This document shows, piece after piece, positions 53,056 to 64,000 of a DNA stretch of 64,000 bases (its first letter is position 1; the number at the start of each line of letters is the position of its first letter). The notes below the pieces were generated by a model that saw nothing but the letters and a program-made list of their open reading frames with translations, made no database searches and had not been told where the DNA came from. Made by a program: the position numbers and the translations under genes. This DNA is from Circinella umbellata (taxonomy: Eukaryota > Mucoromycota > Mucoromycetes > Mucorales > Lichtheimiaceae). The stretch is from the NCBI GenBank assembly GCA_025093555.1, contig JAIWNF010000058.1, positions 210,020 to 274,019 on the forward strand, given 5' to 3'.

Positions 53056-56000
53056 CTAAAGACCAACAGAGGCAGTAAAACCTTGATTTCCTGATTCAAC
53101 TGTAGAATCTTCCTCTTCATTTTTCAAAGATGAAGAAGTAGCTTCAGAAAAAGGTGTTTCATCTGGATGATTGCTGAAACTATTTGAAGGTTCTTGAGCT
53201 GCAGCAGTTGTTGTAGTTGGGATAGGCAATGGAATATCATCATCTAATCCTTCTTTTTTCTTATCGCTATCACCATCCATATCCATATAAAGTGGTGGTG
53301 AGATCCATTCATCCCAATCTTGATCATTCTCACGATCACCGAAAACATGCAAAGCACGTACACGAATTCGATAAGTTCCAGTTTTTACATAACGTTCATC
53401 ACCTTCAACGGGTTGATATTGACCATCCCATTTATATTCGTGGAATATAGAAGAGCTTGGAGTTATTGTACGGGTGTTGCGTGGTAACCATGCACGATTT
53501 TGATACTGATCTAATTCATTGAATGGAATAGATCCAATCACCTTTTTGCCTTTTTCTTGTACCACCTGAAGATCCAAAAGGGGTGTACCTGTCAACAACC
53601 GAACCAAAACTGTTGGTTGAAGTAAGGGCGTGAATTTGCCAGTTTCGTTCTCCTTGAGAATTGTGCCATCATAATTGCCAATACTGGGGAATGGATAAAC
53701 ACCTGTGTCGGAACGATCAAGAATGGGAAGTTGAGACATGTTACCAACCATGCCAATATAAGGAATAGAAGCTGCCAATGATTTATCTACAGTTTCAATA
53801 GCAATATAACCACCATAAATAGCATGTGAATTGTCAGCAAAAGCTGTTGGAGGTTTACAAGTAACTTTGACTTCAATTGATTTGCCTGCTGCTACTTGAA
53901 TTTGCTGTTGCTTTTCAAAAGAAATGGATGCAATACTGTTGTCTTTTGTAGAAAATGAAACAGGTTCGATAGGAGTAGGATTGGAATTATTCTTTGTATC
54001 GTAACCATGAACAGATAAAGCAGGACCATGGACCAAGTTAAAAGTCAAATCTTTATCGCCATTGTTATTAATAGTAATTGTTTGTGTTTCTTCAAAATGT
54101 TCAGTATCATTGAAACTAAGCTTGGAGGGTGATACATAGAACTGTTCATATCCTTGAAGGGCACGTGTAACACTCACAAGACCAGCACCTTGGCGAATAG
54201 GAGAATCGCCATATTGGCGAAGATTACTCAAGGGTGAACCGACTTTATAAATATAAAAAAAAACAAGAATTAATTTTTTTTTCATTTTTACACTTTTACA
54301 CGTAATAAAAAAAACTTACGTGGACGAGCAAAGTTCATCAATGCGGTCTTGACAATTTCTGGATCAGCTTCTTTACGTTGATTTTCATTCAAAGCGCTTA
54401 AAAATAAAGCAATCGATCCTGTGACTAAAGGAGCAGCCATGGAAGTACCAGATAAGATACCATAACCACCTTTATAAAGTGGCAATGTCGAGAACATATC
54501 ACCACCAGTGGCAGTCAATTCGGGTTTCAAAGCAAGTTCATTAGTTGGACCAAGAGAAGAAAAACTAGCAAGTCGATTTGCTTCACTTTTGGGTGATGCT
54601 AAAGCAACAAGTGCACGAGTAAATTGACCTTGAGTATCACCCTTCGTTTTCATATAACTGAGAATAGATTCGCCAGCGATGGAATTAATAAATCCAACGG
54701 GTAACTGTGCATTTGAAGTGCTCGTATCAGGTTTGACCGTTTCATTACTGTTTGTATAAACAAGGGCGATCGTAACATTAGCATTTTTGGCATGTTGAAG
54801 TTTTGTCATCAAATCACATTCATCGTTGTCTTGGATAAGAGTGATGGTATTTTTGTATTTGTCTTGATTAAATTCAGTACACGAGTCCTTGATAGATTTA
54901 AGGGACAATGATCCATTGAAAGAGATTGGTTTATTGACAATAGTACGGTAAGCTATTGTTGTTTGTTTGTTTACAAAAAAAAAATTATAGTTTAAGTAAC
55001 ACAAACTTTTTGCGATATGTAAAAAAAAATGAGAAGGCAAAAACTTACGTATATTAAGGACATCTTTTTTTTTATTATTGGATACGTTCATAACATATCC
55101 TGGTAGTTGAGTATTCATGGAAGCACCAACAGCAATAACGCCATTTGCAGTTGCAGGCGATGCAGTCAACATGATTCCGCTTGTTCCAATATTTCCACTA
55201 GCAACAACAACTAAAAAAAAATTAGTTTGGGTTAAAAACAGATTAGTATACTATATTTGGATGAAGAAGGGGATGTTACAACTAAAAAAAAATTATGTGC
55301 GTCTAATATTTTTTTATAGACTTACCATGTACACCTTGTGACACGAGTCTGTCAGCAAGTACAGCAATCACATCTTCATGCCATCCACCATCTTGACCAA
55401 ATGAAAGATTTAAGATATCCATATCGGCTTCATAAGCCATTTCCATAGCCTTGAGGAAAACATCTGTTGTGGCTAATTGTGAGTTACAACCGAAAACTCT
55501 ATTTAAATTATTTAATTATTATTATTATTTTGTTTGCTTTTTTATTTGTTTCCAGACCGCCTTTTCTTTTTCCAAAAAGAAAAAAATGTATATCTTACCT
55601 CCACATGCCTAAAGATGCAGCAGGTGCTGTACCAGTCCAATTCTATTTGATTTTCATTGAAATTATTAGTTTTTCTCCTTGGCGTAATCATTTTTTTTTT
55701 AGTTTCGATTATTATCTAGTATATGTATTACCAAACGAGTATCAGTGGCTCCGATTAATCCTAAAATAAGTATGATATAATAATAATTTTTTTTAGTTCG
55801 TTTCTACATGATTTACAATTGATATCTATTTATTATTTATAGTCTTACCCGATACAAATGTACCGTGACCTGTAGCACCCACTATATTTAATAAAAATAA
55901 AGCAATCGAAAAATATATTAGCCAGTGTCCCAGAAATATGGTTTTCTTTTTATATTTCTGCTGGGTAATATATTAAATCAAAATATATCACAACCAGAAA

Positions 56001-56776
56001 AATAAATAAAAACAAAACAACAACAACATAACAATGAATACTTTGTACCTGCAGTTGGAGGACAATTATCTAAAGGATCATTATCCTCTTTAACTGATTC
56101 ATGTGTTCCATCATAATCATCACCTACTAAATCGTATCCAAACTCTATTTTACATCCGGAACCGAAGCATCCGCCAAGTGCCGGATGACGATAATCAACA
56201 CCAGAATCAATAATACCGATACGAACATTAGTACCATTAACACCAAGTTCTCTATATGCTTCATTATAACTTTTTGTTAAAAGTGGTACTTGTTCCTAGT
56301 AAATAAAATGTTTTCATTCATTAATAGTTCATTATCTCATTATTAATAAATTATTCAATGGGTCAGCTATCATCGTTTTTTTTTTTTTCAAAAATCAAAT
56401 GCCTTACAGGTGAAAAAGGTTGTATATTAAAGGCTTGATTGGTAAATTCTTGGGCAGTATCATCCGAAAGACCAGAAGGACGTGAATGATGTGAAACAGG
56501 CCAAACGTTAACAATGTCAGGATGGGCAAGTGCAGCTTTTGCGGAAACTGAATCACCAAATTCAACCGAGGCACCGTTTAAAAGTTTGGAATTGTATGTA
56601 TAACGTACTTTTCGAATGTCATGTTGAAAGAATGTCGATTCACTTGGCGATCGATCAAATTCGACAATGTAACCATTGTTGACGACTCCTGTTGGTATAG
56701 TTGATTTAGCAGCCCATACCAATGTTAGGAGAGGCGATAATAATAATAATAGATACGTATTAGTATAATAAAGCAT
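53056..56776 (-). CDS. Secreted subtilisin-like serine protease (S8)
   Basis: Extracellular or vacuolar endoprotease. The ATG at 56776 gives a signal peptide (MLYYTNTYLLLLLSPLLTLVWA). A propeptide follows (NNGYIVEFDRSPSESTFFQHDIRK..., inhibitor I9-like). The catalytic triad is visible: Asp in RIGIIDSGVDYRHPALGG, His in GHGTFVSG, Ser in GILSGTSMAAPLVTG. A protease-associated-type insert (AYRTIVNKPISFNGSL...GFINSIAGESILSYM) sits between His and Ser. After the catalytic part is an Fn3-like C-terminal region (YVSPSKLSFNDTEHFEETQTITINNNGDKDL...). The layout is that of fungal 'minor extracellular protease vpr'-type subtilases. About ten introns. The tail is acidic and Ser/Thr-rich, ending FTASVGL. 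Convergent with the RasGEF, 168 bases apart. Confidence 0.9.
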
Positions 56777-59683
56777 TATTATATAAGTATGCTCCTTTTT
56801 TTTTCGTTTGTTTCTTTTTTCTTTTAATGGCACCCCTTAAATTAATATACAATAAAAATAAAAATAAAAATAATAAAAATTAGTTATATATAAAAAAGAA
56901 AGAAATAAGGGAGAGAAGGAGAGGGAGAGTCGGTGGAGGAAAGAAAGCGAGAGAAGGAAAGTAATGGGATGAAAAGGGAAAGGGAAATGAAAAAAAGGAA
57001 AGGAAAAAAGAGAAGAAAAAAAAAAGAAACAAATGAATAAGTTATTATATATATATAAAAGGGTTGTCAAGAAAATAGTTACTACAGTAACAGAAATCAA
57101 GCGGATACAATCGAATTTATATAGTAGCACGCACTGGTAAAGCGGAAACATAAACGTAACACGAGATCGAATAACTAAATATAGTAACAAGAATGCCAAC
57201 CTTGGTCGCAATTTTTCATTTTGATTGACTTCGGAGCAGAAAACACAATAATTTTTGTATGTGTAGCTTGTGCATCTTTGCCTTTTATTTTTTATTTTCT
57301 AAATAATTACATCATGAATATAGCACTTTTAAGCTCAAATTTAATACTATCTAAAGTAGCACTAATATATACGGGTCCTCATAAGAATATTAAGAAATAT
57401 TTAGACATGTTTTGGTGTTACATACATATAGAAAAACAACAATGTGGATGATAACCCTTTGTTCAATAATAATTTTTTATTGTCGCTGCTAGGTAACAAT
57501 TATTAGCGACGTTACCAAAACAATGGAATAGAAACTTGATGAAGTATTAATAAGAGTTTTTCTTTTCTTTATTCATTCCCATGATTGTTCCAAAAACCAA
57601 AAGTTGATAATAACAACATTTCCATTCATTCTTTTTATCGCTCTTCATTGTTTTCTTTGAAATTATATATTCTTTATTAAATTGCGCGTAACTTCTCTTA
57701 TACAATAAGCTACTACTAGCTACTCATTTCATTATTCAGTTATGCAACATTATAAACAATTACCAAGTCATCGATTTTGGTTTCTTGCGCCATCAGCGTC
57801 AACGACAATATTAACAGAAAGTAGTTTATAATATAACATAATCTTTTAATTATACTGTTGAGACATATAGCCAACGAAAACTCATGTCTTTTGAATAAAT
57901 AAAAGTAGCAACAAAGAAAAAAAAAACGTGTTTTCCAACGAGGTCACTGGGATCAATTTCTATTACTCAGTAGCACGATGCATACTTAATAATGTTATTA
58001 TACAACAGATAAAAAACAGACTATTATAGTTGAACTCGCTATTTATTAAGCTTTTCAAGAGTGAAAAAAATAACTATATATGGTATAAAATTTGTTTTAT
58101 ACTTCTCGAAGATGTATATATAAAACAAGGAATAATTTAATGAAAGGAGAGTAAATTATTTATCTATTTATTCAGGTAAAATAGGAGGAAAACAACAGCT
58201 GCTCGTACATTATAAGGATACGTAAAAGCTATATTTACCTACTATGTCTTTTTCCCCCCTCAAATAGATTATAAAATATAATAACTACCTACGAATCAAC
58301 AGTCTGATCCTCCTTGTTTAACCTTTTTATTGAAGAATATATATACTACTACTTCTCCTTTACCTAGTTTTTTTTTATGAAAATGATTTTTGGAACTTTT
58401 TAAAGAACCGATTTGCTTCTGTGTTTTCTTAGATGTTTAAAAAGTATAGTAGAACAAATAGCGAAGTATCGCCGATATGAATAAATATTTGCGGGAATAA
58501 TAAGAAGAAAAAGAGCTCCTATAGTACATTGACTCATTGTGTTATTCATATTAGACATATTCCAAGAGTCAAATTTATTTAGCTTCATGTTGCTGATGAA
58601 TGGGTTGTCTTCATTGTACTAGTGTATTGAACTATATAATCTTTCTCATAGAAGATGAAGCTGATGACCAGCAAAATCGCAAATCATCTTAAACACTGAG
58701 ATTGAACGTGATGAAGTGCTATATATAAGCAATTAAACGCTTTATATTGCTTCTTTCGCAAATACAATAATTCAAATCACTTCTAATAATAAAGACAATA
58801 ATACCCATAAAATATTTGAAAGTAAGAACGAAATAATAATCAATGTATGTATAATTACATATAAAATAGTAAAACAGATACAGTACATCATATTGGGGCA
58901 CACTTGTAGATAATGATCAATAATATCTGCAAAACACCAATTAGGAAAAAGTCATTATACGCACTTTGAGTACTGATGGTCTTATAAAGGCAGTTTTAAA
59001 TATTCTTTTATATTAATATTATACCCATGGAAAAAAATAAAAATTATCGGAAAACCTAGTGACAGCTATATATCGGGTATAGTGATCCTTACATTTTGTA
59101 CAACAACATCGTTGACATATACAATCCGCTTATTTGTTTATCTTTGTAACAGATGAGCAGAGACTAATCTTAAAAAAGAAAATAAGTTATTGATTATTCA
59201 GCCACATCCGACAGAACGGTTTCATGAAACAAAATAAGGAATCAATATTACAGTAGTATTTATGAAAAAAAAAAGACAAACTATAACATAAGAATATGTG
59301 TTTATATTATTCTTATTGTTACATAAAAAGAAATCCTAAATTGACTGGAAATGCATTTAAGCTCATAAGATCAAAAAGTTCACATATGCTTTTTAAACTC
59401 GCCCCATTTTCGGTCGAAATGGTAATTTCATGAATGTTCAGGTAGTACTTATAATGGTCACTTGATCACTCTGTTCATCTATCATGTAACATATAACATA
59501 GTATTGTTACTGCATGACACGGATCTGCGGAGTTATTTGTTTACTCTTCTTTTTCATATTTTTTTTGTTTATTGTGCTTTACCTTTCTGCTGAGCAATCT
59601 TTCTCTCTTCTTTCTCTTCTTTATCTAGCCTGATATTTTATATAAAGATATAACGAGTTCTTTTTTGAGTCACTATTATTATT
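56777..59683. other. Long divergent intergenic region
   Basis: Holds promoters of the protease (-) and the beta-propeller gene (+). A purine-rich stretch (56890-57030) is next to the protease start. Interleaved 6-bp inverted repeats occur at 57482-57516. No gene recognised in the remaining AT-rich sequence. Confidence 0.5.
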
Positions 59684-61017
59684 ATGGTCTCCCAAAAAAT
59701 ATACCACACAACACCACCAAAAGCTACTCCTCGTTCTATGTGGCGACATTGTTTCAAGAAACAAAAGGAAAAGATTGATACAAAAGATGATGACGATACT
59801 TCCTTTATTTCCTTGGAGCCTACTATTAAATCAAGTGATATAATTGTATGCGCACGTCGAGAGAAAATATATGCAGTTCATAAAGAAGATGGTCGTAGAT
59901 TATGGCGGATCAAATCACCCATTGGATCTAGTAGTGGAATTATTTCTATTTACGTGACAGAAGATTATAAAGTTCTTTTAGGTGCAAGAGGAAAAGCAGC
60001 ATGTATTGAACTAAGAACTGGAAAACATCTTTGGACACAAAAAATGAAGGTTCGTCTTTATTATATATTAATGGTCCTTTTACAACTATACATTTCTGAT
60101 ATACCAATCTATATATATATATATATATATATGTATTAGAGACGTTGGATTTGTAATGAGGTATCCATTTTAAGCACACCATACGATAAGCCGTTATTAT
60201 CACTGGATTCAGAGACAATGTCTCAAATACGATTACTTGCGGATCAAGATAATATATATAATGGCAATAAAGATTATCAAAAAACATCATCTTCATCATC
60301 ACCAAGATGTAGGTCAAATAACGATCATAACTTATTAATGGATAGCAGTAGCGGAGAATCGGTACTTGGGAAGAAATACAATCGTCGTTCAAGTGCGACC
60401 TGCTTGGATGAAGACTACGACATAGAATGTCAAGAACAAAATAAAGATCCGAAACGGGTTGTTTGTGCCACAAGCTGGGGCCGTTGTTATGGATTTGACA
60501 TGAATACGGGAGATCAACTGTGGCGTTTCGATTGTCCAAAAGGAAGATTTGGATTTCCAACCATATTATTCGATAGACGAAGCCATGATAAAAATAATAA
60601 AAGCTCTTCGTGGAATTTATTTATCGCATGTAATACTATGCTATATTGTTTGGACCCGAAAACTGGGAAATTGCAATGGTCAGAAAAATTATCCAAGAGT
60701 CGTTGGTCCATCAGTGGATATGTTACTTTGGCAACTGGATGGAGTTCTCGATTAGCAGCAGAATCGTATGGAGGCGGGTTTTCTCAACAACCTCTTGTAC
60801 AAATCGCTGATCTTGAACAAAACTTAGAAGCTACTGCTAGAGTAGCCATAGCGTAAGTTTTATTTTTCTTGTAATGGTTTTGTTAATAGTAGATAATAAT
60901 AATTATTGTTCATGCAAAAGCAAGCGTGCTAAAATTATTGATTTTTTATTATGATATAGTCTTCTTGCTGGAGGTGCCAAGGCAGGTATTGCTATTGCAG
61001 GTGCTGCTGCTGCCTAA
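59684..61017 (+). CDS. PQQ-like beta-propeller repeat protein
   Basis: 378 residues in three exons (59684-60049, 60140-60852, 60960-61017), all joins in frame. It contains repeated units of the quinoprotein type: VCARREKIYAVHKEDGRRLWRI, VLLGARGKAACIELRTGKHLWTQ, VVCATSWGRCYGFDMNTGDQLWRF and NLFIACNTMLYCLDPKTGKLQWSE. Each has the G-x-x-x-W ending typical of PQQ blades. No signal peptide or catalytic residues of a PQQ dehydrogenase are seen, so it is likely an intracellular scaffold-type propeller. Between blades is a Ser/Asp-rich insert. The C-terminus is a short Gly/Ala-rich tail (LLAGGAKAGIAIAGAAAA). Specific function unknown. Confidence 0.82.
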
Positions 61018-61408
61018 AATCATTTAACTAAACTATTATTATTTGCATATATTCTTTTCGCAAACCTTTCATTAGTAGCCCATACTAGTGTATACAAATT
61101 AAAACGATCTTATTTTACAGGATTTTTCCATGATATCGCGGTTTACTTTTTTTTTTTAAGTTTAAGCTCTTTTTTTAAAAAAAGACTTGGTGTTTTTTTT
61201 GGGGGGGGGTTGCTATTAGATTAATTTTGGCGGCATTGTCAAACAATATAATTATGTCCAGGCAGCTTAACTTTGAAGCTCCCCCAATGAAAGTGAAATT
61301 TCAAGCCCAAAATTTTACTATAGGTGAGTGACGAAATCAAGTGATGGAGGTAATTTTTTGGCCCGTGTGACATGTCTGGGCCTGATGGAATTAATTCTTT
61401 AATTTTTT

Positions 61409-61449
61409 AGAAGGATTTTGAGGGTGCGTAGCACCCTCAAAATCCTTCT
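61409..61449. repeat. Perfect 19-bp inverted repeat, 3-nt loop
   Basis: Arm AGAAGGATTTTGAGGGTGC (61409-61427), spacer GTA, and its exact reverse complement (61431-61449). Strong stem-loop potential on either strand. Close to the 3' ends of two convergent genes. Confidence 0.85.
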
Positions 61450-61462
61450 TTTTGTTAATGGT

Positions 61463-61604
61463 GTTCGTTAGAATAATGGGTTTTAGATAAATCAAAAGTA
61501 TCATGGCGAAAATATCAAGCGTCATCAAGACCTTTTACTTTATATATGGGGTTCGTCAGAATAATGGGTTTCAACTATATCAAAAAGAGGATGACCAGAA
61601 TATC
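61463..61604. repeat. Two diverged direct repeats (~54 bp)
   Basis: GTTCGTTAGAATAATGGGTTT at 61463-61483 and GTTCGTCAGAATAATGGGTTT at 61551-61571, with similarity continuing for about 30 more bases to an AATATC (..ATCAAAA..ATGACC/GGCGAAAATATC). Unit spacing is 88 bases. Origin unknown. Confidence 0.55.
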
Positions 61605-61960
61605 TATAACCAAAGATACCCTTGTAAAAAATTATTGATGTGTAGTAACGAACATTGATATTCAACTTTTAAAAATTCCATGATATACACACAGTAGCTA
61701 AGCATGTCATTATGTATGGAAAAATAAAGAAATATATACGTAATTGATATTACTACGATTACTATTGCGAGTTTAATTTATTACATTTGAGCTAAGCAAA
61801 TCAAAGCTTTTTTATCAAGTACAAAAGAAAGAGTAATTATATGGTGATGCAATGATATAAAAGGAAAATTGAATAGATTATTTTTGAAAAAATAGAAGCA
61901 CAGAACGTTATTGGTATATATGTTTGATTATAAAAAATATAAAAATATTTTTTTTAGGGG

Positions 61961-64000
61961 TTATGAAGGATTGCGATTTTGGCATAGCTTTGATTGTGCG
62001 CGCCCTTTACAGTTTGCAAGGCCACATCTACAAGTACGTGTACGTTTTCGTGGTAATTCCCATGTCGAAATAGGGACTACAGTTGATGATGAGCGATGTG
62101 TGAGTACATTAGGTGATAAAGATATATGGGAATGTTGTGGGAGTATTAGCGGTGTTGGTGGCACTGATGGTGGTATTGACGGTGTAAATGAGGAGGGTGG
62201 TTGAAGTGGCCTGGAAGTTGGTGGCGGATAGTATCGTATATCTTGTGGAATGTACGGCTGTATACCCTGCGGAACGAAAGGCTCGTGCTGTTGTTGGCGT
62301 GTAGATGTTGAATGGGGCCGTTGAGCTGGAGTTATTGATAAAGAAGAATTTGATACGCCATTGGATAATATAGGAGGTGGAAGCACAAAGGAGTTGGTAT
62401 TCGATAAAGTAATTGTTGCATCAGTTGGTATATTTGGAGGCGGCGGTAAACTTATATCATTGCTTCGACTAGGAGATTGCAACTGTTCCCTCATGGTTAT
62501 CAATTCGGTGTTATTTCTGGTAATTGTACGGTCTATTACTTGACCAGAACACCAAGATTTGTGGTGTGATTTGAGAATTTCAGGTGTTTTATAGAATATA
62601 TCATTACCATTAGCATGGTTACTATTCCATTGTTGGGCTTTTTGATTCCAATCAATTGGTATATCTGTGCTTCTGGGCATTATATTTGAAAATAAAACGA
62701 ATTCCTGGCGGGTATGAATAGGAGTTACAGCATATCTGGTTTTTAACCTTGAAGCAATATACTTGTACATTTTTCCTTTTTGGTTACTTGTAGCTCCAAT
62801 TGGCAACACTAATCGCGTACTTAATCTGATTGGTAATAATGGATCTAAACCATGATTATTGTTGTTCTCCGTGCTAACAGTATCGATGTGTATATTACTA
62901 GCAATCTCCTGTGGAAAAGGTGTGATACCAAATGTCTCATCAGATTTACGTAATTTCAAAGCATTCTTGACTATGAGAGATGCTGATGGATCGTATCTTT
63001 TTTTAGATTTATCATCCAATGGCAATGACTCTTCTAAGTTGGAGATAGTTTGTGTTAACCACGGATCATAATGACCTAAATGTTTTCTACCATGTCTATT
63101 TTTTGATCCAACCTACAGTTTAAAAAAAAGAATATCAGGACAAAAAATTAATAAATAATTCTAATTCTAGTATTTAGGTTGGTTGGTTTTTGTACAAATA
63201 CATACATCAATATTGTGCCGTAATCGGTAATCCGCTAACATACAGTTGGTCATATGTGGGCCAGCACCGAACGAGCCAAACTTTCGGATTATGTTTTGAT
63301 GCACACCTCCTTCAAGAGAATTAGTACCTCTACTACATCGATACATTGGAAGATTGTTTTTATCTACCCCCATTTCAAAATATAATGGTATTTCTGGTGG
63401 GTCTGATACTTCTCCCATACGTATAGCCTTCAGAACATTACGTGCTTGCTTCCATGTTTCATGGTCAAAAAGAGGTTTTCTAGTGGTATCACATTCTAAT
63501 GGACCATATTCAGCAAAAAGATTTTGAACGACAGGGTATAAATCTTCAGGCTGAGGAACTGTTCTTCTACATCGGCGCAAAACCCAAGCAGGATTTTTAG
63601 TCAGCATGTAATCCCATGAATGGCCAATTGTTCGTAAATGTTTTTCTATTCGGTTACGGTCTTCACTATTAGCAACAAATATAGCATCTCGGAAACGACG
63701 TTTGAATTCTTTAGCCAAAAGGTGCTTTTTTGGAACTTTGATCATATCCATGAGATGAAAAATATCTTTTAAAATTCTTGGATTAGGGGACTGGGTATAT
63801 TGCTGTTCTGATGTCAAATTTGGAAGATATTGTGATCCTGCTGTAGAAATTAATTCATGCGCAATTGGTATATCATTGGAATCATTGTCAGATGAAGAAG
63901 AGGACGTAGCAATTGATGCTGTTTCGATATAATCATCGTTTGTTTCTCTATATTCATCAGGATTACGTTCAGGAACTACGGAGGTATCATTTTCACTTGG
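61961..64000 (-). CDS. Repeated-family protein, possibly transposon-derived (5' end outside window)
   Basis: The frame is open at 64000 (acidic Ser-rich segment) and ends with TAA at 61963-61961; one intron at about 63113-63196 (HNID|VGSKNRHGRK). Notable blocks: RILKDIFHLMDMIKVPKKHLLAKEF, AWVLRRCRRTVPQPEDLYPV, then a dense conserved core MYRCSRGTNSLEGGVHQNII, RKFGSFGAGPHMTNCMLADY, RLRHNID and HLGHYDPWLTQTI. A Pro-rich region precedes a Cys cluster (CRCGLANCKGRAQSKLC). The core RGTNSLEGGVHQN...ADYRLRHN recurs, from memory, in large uncharacterised families of fungi and other eukaryotes often tied to mobile elements. I cannot name the enzyme activity. The N-terminal part needed for that lies outside. 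Confidence 0.65.

Larger units (their letters stand above)
61018..61960. other. Intergenic with hairpin and diverged repeats
   Basis: Lies between two convergent genes. Contains a T8G9 tract (61193-61209), a 19-bp perfect hairpin (61409-61449) and two ~54-bp diverged direct repeats (61463-61516, 61551-61604). No gene supported. Confidence 0.55.

Noticed and set aside
56837..57211. 124-codon Phe/Ser/Leu-rich minus-strand frame upstream of the protease
   Set aside because: Arises from the purine-rich promoter tract read in reverse; not protein-like.
60218..60560. Overlapping minus-strand frame opposite the beta-propeller gene
   Set aside because: Antisense shadow of a clearly coding exon.
61254..61330. 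Short frame starting MSRQLNFEAPPMK followed by a GTGAGT donor-like site
   Set aside because: Only ~25 codons and no convincing second exon found.

Overview
The window looks like nuclear chromosomal DNA of an early-diverging fungus, most likely Mucoromycota and probably Mucorales. Supporting signs are strong AT richness, many short GT..AG introns (about 50-100 nt, acceptors often TATATAG or TTTTAG), long Asn/Ser/Gln/His homopolymers in proteins, fungal-type Atg11, Prp5, RasGEF and subtilase genes, and a background of degenerate multicopy genes and retroelement scraps. The placement is inferred from protein style, not from a marker search.

Layout. 1-5315: the 5' part of an Atg11-like autophagy scaffold (-) and an F-box/LRR protein (-). 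5316-7758: a gene-poor stretch ending in a very good candidate for a U18-type C/D snoRNA, preceded by a tRNA-like sequence with a B-box match and followed by a T-run. 7759-9453: an Aurora kinase (+). 10040-12612: ribosomal protein eS26 (-) and a ZFAND2-type AN1 zinc-finger protein (-). 12925-15735: an ankyrin-repeat protein (-). 16705-19148: an L-type amino-acid transporter (-), divergent from a small secreted cysteine-rich protein (19902-20282, +).

20300-31800 is an accessory, decaying region. It holds two copies of a ~760-bp terminal-inverted-repeat element with 9-10 bp target-site duplications. One copy sits inside the coding frame of a pseudogene (24746-28219) that also carries frameshifts and two short palindromic insertions. 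A second pseudogene (22501-23587) and two retroelement-like remnants are also here. 31843-33586 is an atypical cytochrome P450 (+).

36365-38126: a protein with an ASX/DEUBAD-like domain and a RAMA-like C-terminus (+). 39225-43536: the spliceosomal DEAD-box helicase Prp5/DDX46 (-). 46245-52887: a RasGEF (+), convergent with a secreted subtilisin-like protease (53056-56776, -). 59684-61017: a PQQ-type beta-propeller protein (+). 61018-61960 has a perfect 19-bp hairpin and diverged direct repeats. The right edge (61961-64000, -) is the 3' part of a gene of a repeated, possibly transposon-derived family.

Most genes are unrelated housekeeping or signalling genes, as expected in a eukaryotic genome; there is no operon logic. 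The most noteworthy items are the snoRNA with a Pol III-like leader and the dated insertion history in the 21-28 kb region.
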